From: Oleiphilus sp.
GTDB lineage: Bacteria > Pseudomonadota > Gammaproteobacteria > Pseudomonadales > Oleiphilaceae
NCBI GenBank assembly: GCA_006212045.1
Contig: PZPK01000020.1
Coordinates: 1 to 64,000, forward strand
Reading direction: 5' to 3'
DNA length: 64,000 bases
Position 1 is the stretch's first letter. Each line of letters starts with the position of its first letter. Of this stretch, positions 53,289 through 61,668 are shown piece after piece. The position numbers and the translations under genes were made by a program. Below the pieces are notes generated by a model, which worked only from the letters and a program-made list of their open reading frames with translations, was not told the DNA's origin and made no database searches.

Positions 53289-54248
53289 ATGCCTTGCATC
53301 CCTCAATTTCGGAAACTTGGCTACCTCACAGTTCTGCTGTTGTTCTTTGCCAGTTTTAATACGCTGGCAAAAAATGGCTTTGATCTCGCTGCGGCCACCA
53401 TTCCAGTCTCCAAAATCCATCATGGCGGTCCTCCCAAGGACGGCATTCCGGCCATCGACCACCCCTCTTTTGTGCCCGCAGATCAGGCCAGCTATCTCAG
53501 GCCAGAGGACCGTATACTCGGGTTTACCCTGGGGAAAGTTGCACGCGCCTACCCCATCCGGCTGCTGAACTGGCACGAAATCGTGAATGACCATATCGAC
53601 GGCTTTCCCTTCGTTATCACCTATTGCCCCCTGTGCGGGACGGGCATGGCTTTCGAGGCGCAGCAGAATGGTACGACGATGACTTTTGGTGTTTCCGGGC
53701 TGCTCTATCAAAGCGATGTGCTGCTCTATGATCGACAGAGCCAGTCCCTTTGGTCCCAGATAATGGGGCAAGCCGTGAGCGGCCCGAAAGCCGGACACAC
53801 ACTAACGCAACTGCCATTGGCCCATCTCAGCTGGCAACAATGGCGTGAGCAGCACCCGAATACCCAGGTGCTTTCGCAGGAAACTGGCTATCTGCGAGAC
53901 TATTCGCGAGATCCTTACAGAGGATATGGCCAAAGCAAAGCGCTTTATTTTGAAGTTGACCATCAGGCCCCTGACACGTATCACCCGAAAGAATGGGTAC
54001 TCGGAATCAAACTGGACAAGTCTGTCAGGGCTTACCCTTTTGCGGAACTCAGCCGGGCCGGCAGGTCCGTCATTGTGGATCAGGTCGGGAACCAGAACAT
54101 CAAAATCTTCTGGGATGAAGAGAGTCGCAGCGCCTATGCCACTGATGCCAAAAACAATGTAATTGTGAGCACCTCAGCCTACTGGTTTGCCTGGTATACC
54201 TTTTACCCACAAACCACTATTTACCGGTATCAACCAGAGGAAAACTGA
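53289..54248 (+). CDS. exported DUF3179 protein
   Basis: 319 residues with a signal peptide (about 1-28, YLTVLLLFFASFNTLA). The core has IDHPSFVPADQASYLRPEDR, VARAYPIRLLNWHEIVND and the signature TYCPLCGTGMAFE, with paired cysteines as in DUF3179. Function unknown; periplasmic or extracellular. It converges on fusA2 with a shared terminator. Confidence 0.9.
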   Translation: MPCIPQFRKLGYLTVLLLFFASFNTLAKNGFDLAAATIPVSKIHHGGPPKDGIPAIDHPSFVPADQASYLRPEDRILGFTLGKVARAYPIRLLNWHEIVNDHIDGFPFVITYCPLCGTGMAFEAQQNGTTMTFGVSGLLYQSDVLLYDRQSQSLWSQIMGQAVSGPKAGHTLTQLPLAHLSWQQWREQHPNTQVLSQETGYLRDYSRDPYRGYGQSKALYFEVDHQAPDTYHPKEWVLGIKLDKSVRAYPFAELSRAGRSVIVDQVGNQNIKIFWDEESRSAYATDAKNNVIVSTSAYWFAWYTFYPQTTIYRYQPEEN

Positions 54249-54265
54249 ACCCGGCGCATAAAAAA

Positions 54266-54291
54266 AGCCCCGCAGGCTGACCTGCGGGGCT
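54266..54291. terminator. bidirectional intrinsic terminator
   Basis: A perfect 11-bp stem AGCCCCGCAGG / CCTGCGGGGCT with loop CTGA, preceded by an A-run and followed by a T-run, between the convergent DUF3179 and EF-G genes. A textbook terminator for both. Confidence 0.95.
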
Positions 54292-54316
54292 TTTTATCTA
54301 CCGAGAAGAAAGCGTT

Positions 54317-56404
54317 CTACTTGCCTTCGCGCTCTTTCACAGCGGCAATCACTTCTTCTGCAACATTGGCAGGGCAAGGCATGTAGTGCGAGAACTCCAT
54401 GGAGAACTGGCCACGGCCAGAAGTCATGGTACGCAGGTGACCGATATAACCGAACATTTCGGCCAGAGGTACATCTGCCTTAACGCGCACGCCAGTGGCA
54501 CCCGCTTCCTGATCCTTGATCATGCCACGACGACGGTTCAGGTCACCAATGACATCACCTACGTGATCTTCCGGTGTAAACACGTCAACCTTCATCACAG
54601 GCTCAAGCAGTTGTGGACCCGCTTTAGGCATGGACTGACGATAAGCACCTTTCGCGGCAATCTCAAAGGCAACGGCCGAGGAGTCAACGGCGTGGAAGCC
54701 ACCATCGTACAGTTCAATCTCAACATCCAGCACAGGGAAGCCAGCCAAAGGACCGGTTTCCATCATGCCTGCAAAGCCTTTCTCGATCGCAGGGAAAAAT
54801 TCCTTGGGAACGTTACCACCGACAACCGTCGAGGTGAAGTTGAATCCGGTACCAGGCTCGCCCGGCTTGATACGGTAATCGATCTTACCAAACTGACCAG
54901 AACCACCAGACTGTTTCTTGTGCGTGTAAGAATCTTCGATCGCTTGCGTGATCGTCTCACGATAAGCCACCTGAGGCTGACCCACTTCAAGCTCGACGCC
55001 ATAGGTACGCTTCAGAATATCGACTTTGATATCCAGGTGAAGCTCACCCATGCCTTTCAGGATGGTTTCACCGGAATCTTCATCTGTTTCAACGATGAAG
55101 GATGGATCTTCGGCCACCATTTTACCGATCGCAACACCCATTTTTTCAGTCGAGCCTTTGTCTTTCGGCTTGACGGCAATGGAGATTACGGGCTCTGGGA
55201 AGATCATCGGCTCAAGTGTACATTCGTGCTTGGGATCACACAGAGTGTGGCCCGTCTGTACGTTCTTCATGCCTACAACCGCGATAATGTCACCTGCCTG
55301 CGCATGATCCAGTTCTGTACGGTCGTCAGCGTGCATCTCTACCATTCGACCAATACGCTCGGTCTTACCGGTAAAGGAGTTAAGGATGGTGTCCCCCTTG
55401 TTCAACTGACCGGAGTAGATACGGATAAAGGTCAACGCGCCGAAACGGTCATCCATAATTTTGAATGCCAGCGCACGGAAAGGCTCATCAATCGAAACCG
55501 TCGCCACTTTGCCTGTCAGTTCACCGGTATCCGGGTCAGTCAGTTCCTGAGGATCAACTTCAGTGGGTGATGGCAAGTAGTCAACAACCGCATCCAGCAC
55601 CAGCTGAATACCTTTGTTTTTGAATGCCGAACCACAGTAAGTCGGGAAGAAGTCCAGTTTACGCGTACCTTCACGGATACAACGCTTGATCTCTTCTTCT
55701 GTAGGCTCAGTCCCTTCTTCGAGGTAGGCCATCATCAGATCTTCGTCTTGCTCAACAGCCGTTTCGATCAACTGCTCACGATACATTTGCGCATCGTCCA
55801 CCATGTCGGCAGGAATATCGACGATTTCGTAGTTTTCAGGCAGACCGGTATCATCCCAGATATAGGCTTTCTGGCTCAATACGTCGACCACACCTTTGAA
55901 GTCGTCCTCAATACCGATGGGTAAAGTCATGACCAAAGGATTGGCGCCCAGAACATTTTTGACCTGATCGACAACACGATAGAAATCTGCACCCATACGG
56001 TCCAGCTTGTTAACGAAGATCAGACGGGCAACTTCCGATTCGTTGGCATAGCGCCAGTTCGTTTCAGACTGAGGCTCAACACCACCGGAACCGCAGAAAA
56101 CACCCACACCACCATCGAGAACTTTCAGGGAACGATATACTTCTACGGTGAAGTCAACGTGCCCGGGAGTATCGATGATGTTCAGACGGTGATCTTTCCA
56201 AAAACAGGTGGTCGCCGCCGACTGGATGGTAATACCACGCTCAGCTTCCTGCTCCATGAAGTCGGTGGTAGCAGCACCATCATGTACCTCACCGGTTTTA
56301 TGGATTTTACCCGTGAGTTTGAGAATTCGTTCTGTACTGGTGGTTTTCCCCGCATCTACGTGCGCGAAAATACCTATATTTCTGTATTTACTTAGATCGG
56401 TCAT
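54317..56404 (-). CDS. fusA2: elongation factor G, second (FusA2-like) type
   Basis: 695 residues from the ATG at 56404; an in-frame extension to 56458 is unlikely. GTPase motifs: AHVDAGKT (14-21), [27 protein letters not shown] and NKLDRMGAD; domains II to V follow, with the C-terminal [20 protein letters not shown]. The gene is alone, not in the rpsL-rpsG-fusA-tuf operon. [20 protein letters not shown] resembles the second EF-G copy of marine gammaproteobacteria as I remember it. It may act in translocation or recycling. Confidence 0.93.
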   Translation of the reverse strand: MTDLSKYRNIGIFAHVDAGKTTSTERILKLTGKIHKTGEVHDGAATTDFMEQEAERGITIQSAATTCFWKDHRLNIIDTPGHVDFTVEVYRSLKVLDGGVGVFCGSGGVEPQSETNWRYANESEVARLIFVNKLDRMGADFYRVVDQVKNVLGANPLVMTLPIGIEDDFKGVVDVLSQKAYIWDDTGLPENYEIVDIPADMVDDAQMYREQLIETAVEQDEDLMMAYLEEGTEPTEEEIKRCIREGTRKLDFFPTYCGSAFKNKGIQLVLDAVVDYLPSPTEVDPQELTDPDTGELTGKVATVSIDEPFRALAFKIMDDRFGALTFIRIYSGQLNKGDTILNSFTGKTERIGRMVEMHADDRTELDHAQAGDIIAVVGMKNVQTGHTLCDPKHECTLEPMIFPEPVISIAVKPKDKGSTEKMGVAIGKMVAEDPSFIVETDEDSGETILKGMGELHLDIKVDILKRTYGVELEVGQPQVAYRETITQAIEDSYTHKKQSGGSGQFGKIDYRIKPGEPGTGFNFTSTVVGGNVPKEFFPAIEKGFAGMMETGPLAGFPVLDVEIELYDGGFHAVDSSAVAFEIAAKGAYRQSMPKAGPQLLEPVMKVDVFTPEDHVGDVIGDLNRRRGMIKDQEAGATGVRVKADVPLAEMFGYIGHLRTMTSGRGQFSMEFSHYMPCPANVAEEVIAAVKEREGK

Positions 56405-56762
56405 TGCATTACTCGGTTCGTCTGTGGGAGGCCCTTGCCGGACGATACTTTGCGGCAACTGACTCCAGGGAAAAAATCGGGCGCAGTATACAGTATTTCA
56501 AGCCGAGTTAAGCAAAATTTTTGTGTATTTTTTGTCTAATCTGTCGATTAAGCTCACTTTCGGCCAGGGAACGCTTGATGGGAGATCAGAGAGGGAAGAT
56601 GGAAGACGCCAACCAATGCGGCGCGAGTCACTGACGCACAGATCCAACATAAGCTCCTCCTGTTTCGCTTTCAGCGCTCTGCCATGCGTAAGCAATCGCT
56701 TGAAAGCCGTGTGGCGATCAAAGAGAATCAGCACTTCGTACCTCAGTCAACAGGAAGATCTC
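56405..56762. other. 358-base divergent region between fusA2 and an oxidoreductase gene
   Basis: No secure gene. A minus-strand frame of 50 codons (56498-56650) has AGGAGGAG close to its ATG and ends 94 bases before fusA2, but its peptide looks random; a leader peptide cannot be excluded. The plus-strand frame that reads into the oxidoreductase from 56523 is not protein-like before 56763. Confidence 0.4.
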
Positions 56763-57464
56763 GTGCAGAGCGGATTAAAAAAAGAAGGCAAAGTCGCCTG
56801 GGTTTCTGGCGCAAGCGGACTTGTTGGCGGTCATCTGGTGACCCAGCTATGCACGCACCCTGCCTACGACAAAGTCATCGCCTTTGTGCGCCAGCCAAGT
56901 CGCGCGCAGTGGAGCGAATACACCAAGGTCGAACAATGGGTCGTTGACTACGAACAACTCAAGGCCCCTGATCCGGGCTTTGATGTCGACGATGTGTTCT
57001 GTGCCCTCGGTACAACGCGCAAAAAAACGCCCGATTCGGACACCTATCGTCGCATCGACGTCGACTATCCACAGCTGTTTGCCGAGCTCGGGCTTGAGCA
57101 TGGCGCCTGTTTCTGTGGTGTGGTTTCGGCGCACGGCGCCAGCAAACGCGCCCTGTCTGGCTATTTCCGGATGAAGGGAGAGATGGAGGAAGGCCTGCAA
57201 AATCAACAATTCGACAAGCTGGCCATCGCGCGCCCCGGCATGCTGAAGGGCAATAGGGGCGAATTCAGACCGCTGGAAAAGATAGGTGAATTTTTTACTG
57301 ACCGGCTGCCCGGCAACTATCGTACCATCGCGGCCGGCGATGTCGCGGCTGCTCTAATATTGGCCGCCAATGAAGAATTTAGCGGCACCCGCGTCCTGAC
57401 ATCGAAAGCCATGCAGGGCGCGCATCTGAAAGAGATTGATCAACAAACGCATGAACAACACTGA
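56763..57464 (+). CDS. NAD(P)-binding Rossmann-fold oxidoreductase (HTATIP2/TIP30-like)
   Basis: 233 residues from a GTG at 56763, chosen because AGGAAG lies 5 bases upstream and the Rossmann motif begins soon after (VAWVSGASGLVGGHLVTQL). DVDDVFCALGTTRKKT and VVSAHGASKRALSGYFRMKG (the YxxxK-like region) fit the atypical short-chain NAD(P)H-binding family that includes TIP30. The 3' end overlaps the next gene by 14 bases, so the two are coupled. Substrate unknown. Confidence 0.82.
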   Translation: MQSGLKKEGKVAWVSGASGLVGGHLVTQLCTHPAYDKVIAFVRQPSRAQWSEYTKVEQWVVDYEQLKAPDPGFDVDDVFCALGTTRKKTPDSDTYRRIDVDYPQLFAELGLEHGACFCGVVSAHGASKRALSGYFRMKGEMEEGLQNQQFDKLAIARPGMLKGNRGEFRPLEKIGEFFTDRLPGNYRTIAAGDVAAALILAANEEFSGTRVLTSKAMQGAHLKEIDQQTHEQH

Positions 57465-57945
57465 ATCTACAGATATCTCTGCATCGATCCGACACTTGCT
57501 CAACAAGGTACAAAGCCTGCAACTGGCGACCATGGACACCGAGGGTCAGGCCAGGGTCAGCTATACCCCTTATCTGATGCAGCAAGATGCCTTCTTCATC
57601 TTTGTCAGTGAACTGGCCAACCACACCCGAAATATGCGTGAAAACCCCAGTGCAGAGTTAATGGTGATCGAAGACGAAGCGGAAAGTCAGAACATCTTCA
57701 CCAGGAAACGTTTGATACTGCAATGTCAGTGCACTTTTGTTGGCAAAAATGACCCCGGGCGGGACGCCCTGTTGCAGGCTTTCGAGGAGCGGCATGGCAA
57801 GACCGTGGCGCTACTTAGAACCTTGCCGGACTTTTGGCTGGTGAAACTTGTGCCCAAATCCGGACGCTTTGTTCAGGGCTTCGCTCAGGCTTATTCATTC
57901 AGTCACATGGATTTCGCGTCCGCACAAGCGATAGGCGGCAACTAA
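57451..57945 (+). CDS. pyridoxamine 5'-phosphate oxidase-like, HugZ-type protein
   Basis: 164 residues with the split-barrel flavin/heme-binding fold: LQLATMDTEGQARVSYTPYL, DAFFIFVSELANHTRNMREN and TFVGKNDPGRDALLQAFEER. HugZ/HutZ proteins bind or degrade heme; the usual C-terminal extension with the heme histidine is short here, so heme use is uncertain. The start ATG overlaps the preceding oxidoreductase gene. PNPOx-like fold is secure; exact function is not. Confidence 0.78.
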   Translation: MNNTESTDISASIRHLLNKVQSLQLATMDTEGQARVSYTPYLMQQDAFFIFVSELANHTRNMRENPSAELMVIEDEAESQNIFTRKRLILQCQCTFVGKNDPGRDALLQAFEERHGKTVALLRTLPDFWLVKLVPKSGRFVQGFAQAYSFSHMDFASAQAIGGN

Positions 57946-57957
57946 CCAAAGGGGTAT

Positions 57958-58974
57958 CTACCAGCCCGACAGAACAATTTTGCCCAATGTTCGGCCCTCT
58001 TCGATTTCCATATGCACCGCACGCAGGTTTTCGGCATTGATCGGAGAGCGCTGCTGATTCGCGGTTCCGCTCAATGTGCCTTCATCCACCAACCGGCTGA
58101 CTTCGCTCAGTATATGGTGCTGCTCAACCATATCGGCCGTCTGAAATTTAGCGCGCGTAAACATAAACTCCCAGGAAAACCGAACCGATTTCGCTTTAAG
58201 CTTGTTCATCGGCAATTCAGCTTTGCTGTCAACAATGCAGCAGATTGCCCCTTGCGGCCTGATCACTTCGACCATGGTGTCAAAGTGCATGTCGGTGTCA
58301 TTACAGCACAGGATATAGTCAACGTCGGACAAACCCAGCTCACTCAATTGGGAGGCAATATCCCGATGGTGGTTCACCACTTCATCGGCGCCCATTTTTT
58401 CACACCAGGCGGTACTTTCCGGTCTGGAGGCGGTCGCGATCACTCTTAATCCAGCGATTTTACTCGCCAGTTGAATCGCCATCGAGCCAACGCCACCCGC
58501 CCCGCCAATCACCAACAATGTTGACTGGCTGTTGTCGCCGTCCAGGTTAATGTGCATGCGCTCGAAAAGGCTTTCCCAAGCTGTCAGCGTGGTTAATGGC
58601 AAGGCTGCCGCCTCGGCATCGGAAAGCGATTCGGGTGCAATTGACACGATACGTTCGTCTACCAGGTGAAACTCGGCATTGCATCCGGGGCGCGTGATAT
58701 CGCCAGCATAATAAACACGATCACCTTCTTTAATCAGAGAGACTTCCGACCCGGTTGCCACGACGATGCCACAGGCATCCCAGCCGAGTACTTTTGGCGC
58801 ATCTTCCACCTCCGGTTTGGGCGAACGGATTTTGGTGTCAACAGGGTTGACGCTTACCGCTTCTACACGCACCAGCAAGTCGCGCCCCTGTGCCTCAGGT
58901 ATATCAAGCTCAATATCTATCAGACTTTCGGGATCTTCTGCGGGCAGGTAACGCATCAGCGCAATGGCTTTCAT
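57958..58974 (-). CDS. zinc-independent MDR oxidoreductase (ZADH/QOR type)
   Basis: 338 residues. VEAVSVNPVDTKIRSPKPEV and VLGWDACGIVVATG form the GroES-like half; LLVIGGAGGVGSMAIQLASK is the NADPH-binding motif; KAKSVRFSWEFMFTRAKFQT is a typical late block of the zinc-binding alcohol dehydrogenase family protein group, which in fact usually lacks catalytic zinc. It converges on the HugZ-like gene, ending 13 bases from it. Probably a quinone or enone reductase. Confidence 0.88.
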   Translation of the reverse strand: MKAIALMRYLPAEDPESLIDIELDIPEAQGRDLLVRVEAVSVNPVDTKIRSPKPEVEDAPKVLGWDACGIVVATGSEVSLIKEGDRVYYAGDITRPGCNAEFHLVDERIVSIAPESLSDAEAAALPLTTLTAWESLFERMHINLDGDNSQSTLLVIGGAGGVGSMAIQLASKIAGLRVIATASRPESTAWCEKMGADEVVNHHRDIASQLSELGLSDVDYILCCNDTDMHFDTMVEVIRPQGAICCIVDSKAELPMNKLKAKSVRFSWEFMFTRAKFQTADMVEQHHILSEVSRLVDEGTLSGTANQQRSPINAENLRAVHMEIEEGRTLGKIVLSGW

Positions 58975-59205
58975 AGTTGGACGTCTCCGGTAAATTTGTT
59001 CCAGTATCGTGTTTTTTCGCTTTAATATCGACCCTTATACGGGACAAAAAAGTGTCAATGATGACAGCATTGACAAGTAACAAAAGTATTGGATTCCCAA
59101 GGGAGCTCTGCTTTATGCTAGCATGCAGGGCTTGCCGCTCTATGACAGGCGGCCGCAAACAGCAAAACAATAACCAGACGACGAAGTGGCGCCACAGGAA
59201 AACCT

Positions 59206-61563
59206 ATGTCAGTCATCGCCAAAATGCTGCGCCCCCTTTCTGTCGCAGGTCTGATACTCGCGATCATTGGTTGTGCTGTTCTGGCCGAGCAACAGCTGAA
59301 TGAACAGTGGGGAGAGCCCAGCGTCAAGCAGCGGCTGGTTTCTTCGCCCCCAGGTGATTCTGTTCCGGACTATCATCAGGATATTCAACCCATTCTGGAC
59401 TCACGCTGCGTAGTCTGTCACGCGTGTTACGACGCCCCCTGCCAACTCAAGCTTTCTTCATTTGAAGGACTGGACAGAGGCGCCAGCAAAAAGCTTGTAT
59501 ATAATGGCACGCGGCTTCTGGCCGACGAACCCAGCCGTCTGTTTGTCGACGCTAAAAGTACACTGGCCTGGCGCCAGCGTGATTACTTTCCGGTACTCAA
59601 CGAACGAGAGCAAAACCCCGAAGCGAATAAACTGGGCAGCAGCCTTTACCGGATGCTGAAGCTCAAGCAAAAACATCCACTTCCGGAGCAAGCTCTGCTG
59701 CCGGACAGTTTCGACTTGAAGCTTGCACGTGACCAGCAATGTGCAACAATCGAAGAATTCAGCCAGTTTGAAGAAGACTATCCGCTCTGGGGCATGCCCT
59801 ATGGACTGCCCCAAATTGATCAAGGTGATTTCAAGACCATTGAAGCCTGGATAGAAGCCGGTTCGCCAGTCACCGCACAGCCCCCTCTGGACAACGAACT
59901 CGTCGTCCGGATCAAACACTGGGAACAGTTTTTCAATCAAGCGGATACAAAATCGCAATTGGTCAGCCGCTATCTGTATGAGCATTTATTTCTGGCCAAC
60001 CTTTATTTTGCAGGCATTGATGAAGATCGCTTTTTTAAGCTGGTACGTTCGCGCACACCCACTGGCGAACCGATTGAGGAGATCGCCACCCGAAGACCGT
60101 ATGATCATCCGGGCGTCGATGTCTTCTTCTACCGCTTGCGGCCCGTGCACGGCAGCAGAGTCGCCAAAACACATATGCCCTATGCGCTTTCCGGAGCACG
60201 AATGAAACGTTGGAAGGCGCTGTTTTTTGAACCGGAATATACCGTCCTGAGTCTGCCCAGCTATTCACCCAAGGTGGCCTCCAACCCCTTCAAAGCTTTT
60301 CAGGCACTGCCCGCCAAATCCCGCTACCAGTTTATGCTGGATGAAGCACAGTACACCATCATGAGTTATATCAAGGGGCCGGTATGCAGAGGACAGGTAT
60401 CACTCAATGTCATTGAGGATCACTTTTGGATCATGTTTGTTGATCCTGATGTCGAACAGATGCTCTACGAATCCGAACTGCGTCAGGACACGCTGGAGAA
60501 TCTGAGGCTACCGGCTGAATCCGAAAGCAATGCGCTGCCAACAGAGGTATGGACCAAGTATTCGGAATTGCAGGCGAAACATATTGAGGACCGCTTCAGT
60601 TATTTAAGGGAGCGCTATCCTGAAGGCGTTGAAGCGTCGCTTGATGTGGTCTGGGATGGCGATGGACACAATCAGAATGCTGCGCTAACCGTATTCCGGC
60701 ACTTCGATGCCGCAACCGTCTTGAAGGGCTTTCAGGGTGGACAACCCAAAACCGCCTGGCTGATCTCCTACAGCCTGCTCGAACGAATTCACTATTTACT
60801 GGTTGCCGGTTTCGATGTCTATGGCAATGTCGGACACCAGCTGAATACACGACTGTATATGGATTTTCTGCGCATGGAAGGGGAAAGCAACTTTCTGATG
60901 CTGCTACCTAAAGATGCGGCGCTCGCGGAATTTGAACATTGGTACCGCGGCGCCGAAGAAAAGGTGCAGGACTATATGAGGCTTATTGCTGAAAGTGGTA
61001 TTCGCCCCTCTGGTATTCCCTATCAGAGTCAGCAACCAAAGGCAGAATTGTTCTCAATGATACAGGCCCATTTGGGTACAACGGTTTTACCCGACAAATC
61101 GGTCCCGATAAAACACAGTTTCATGGACAAACACCTGCACGCTCAAAAAGGCCCACACCTGCAATGGATGCCAGAGCTGGCCTATGTGCGGATCCGGCGC
61201 GAGAACGGCGAACGGGACTATTACAGTTTTGTCGTGAATCGCGGACATACCAATGTTTCATCTCTCTTGCTTGAGGCGCTTAATCTGGTACCTGAAGAGG
61301 ATACACTTTCAGTGATTCCCGGCATTGTCGGGACTTATCCCAATGCTTTTTTTGATATTCAACACAATCAGCTGGAAGCCTTTTCAAAACAGATAAGAAA
61401 ACTCAAGAGTGAAGCCGACTATTTCGCCCTGAAATCCCGCTTCGGCATGCGGCGGAGCGATTCCGGCTTCTGGCAATTCGCGGATGACCTGCATGACTGG
61501 TACCGACAGAACGCGCCACTGGAATACGGCCTTCTGGATTTCAATCGATTAGAGAACCGTTAG
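59206..61563 (+). CDS. cti: fatty acid cis/trans isomerase
   Basis: 785 residues. An N-terminal signal or anchor (about 10-30) is followed by DYHQDIQPILDSRCVVCHAC, with a c-type heme site CVVCH (Cys68, Cys71, His72), as in Cti of Pseudomonas and Vibrio; further family stretches are KLVYNGTRLLADEPSRLFVD and PYALSGARMKRWKALFFEPE. It converts cis to trans unsaturated fatty acids in membrane phospholipids from the periplasm, a fast response to solvents, heat or salt stress. AGGAAA lies 5 bases before the ATG. Confidence 0.95.
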   Translation: MSVIAKMLRPLSVAGLILAIIGCAVLAEQQLNEQWGEPSVKQRLVSSPPGDSVPDYHQDIQPILDSRCVVCHACYDAPCQLKLSSFEGLDRGASKKLVYNGTRLLADEPSRLFVDAKSTLAWRQRDYFPVLNEREQNPEANKLGSSLYRMLKLKQKHPLPEQALLPDSFDLKLARDQQCATIEEFSQFEEDYPLWGMPYGLPQIDQGDFKTIEAWIEAGSPVTAQPPLDNELVVRIKHWEQFFNQADTKSQLVSRYLYEHLFLANLYFAGIDEDRFFKLVRSRTPTGEPIEEIATRRPYDHPGVDVFFYRLRPVHGSRVAKTHMPYALSGARMKRWKALFFEPEYTVLSLPSYSPKVASNPFKAFQALPAKSRYQFMLDEAQYTIMSYIKGPVCRGQVSLNVIEDHFWIMFVDPDVEQMLYESELRQDTLENLRLPAESESNALPTEVWTKYSELQAKHIEDRFSYLRERYPEGVEASLDVVWDGDGHNQNAALTVFRHFDAATVLKGFQGGQPKTAWLISYSLLERIHYLLVAGFDVYGNVGHQLNTRLYMDFLRMEGESNFLMLLPKDAALAEFEHWYRGAEEKVQDYMRLIAESGIRPSGIPYQSQQPKAELFSMIQAHLGTTVLPDKSVPIKHSFMDKHLHAQKGPHLQWMPELAYVRIRRENGERDYYSFVVNRGHTNVSSLLLEALNLVPEEDTLSVIPGIVGTYPNAFFDIQHNQLEAFSKQIRKLKSEADYFALKSRFGMRRSDSGFWQFADDLHDWYRQNAPLEYGLLDFNRLENR

Positions 61564-61668
61564 CCAAAAGGCATTGGATTCAAGGCTTCGGCCCGCTAAA
61601 CTGAGCGACCTCCGCTCGCAATCATGTCGGGCAACACCCAGCTCAAAGAACCGGAAAGGAAGACGCAA

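Noticed and set aside
54386-55570. 394-codon plus-strand frame opposite EF-G
   Set aside because: Antisense shadow of fusA2, produced by its biased codon use; no domain is recognisable.
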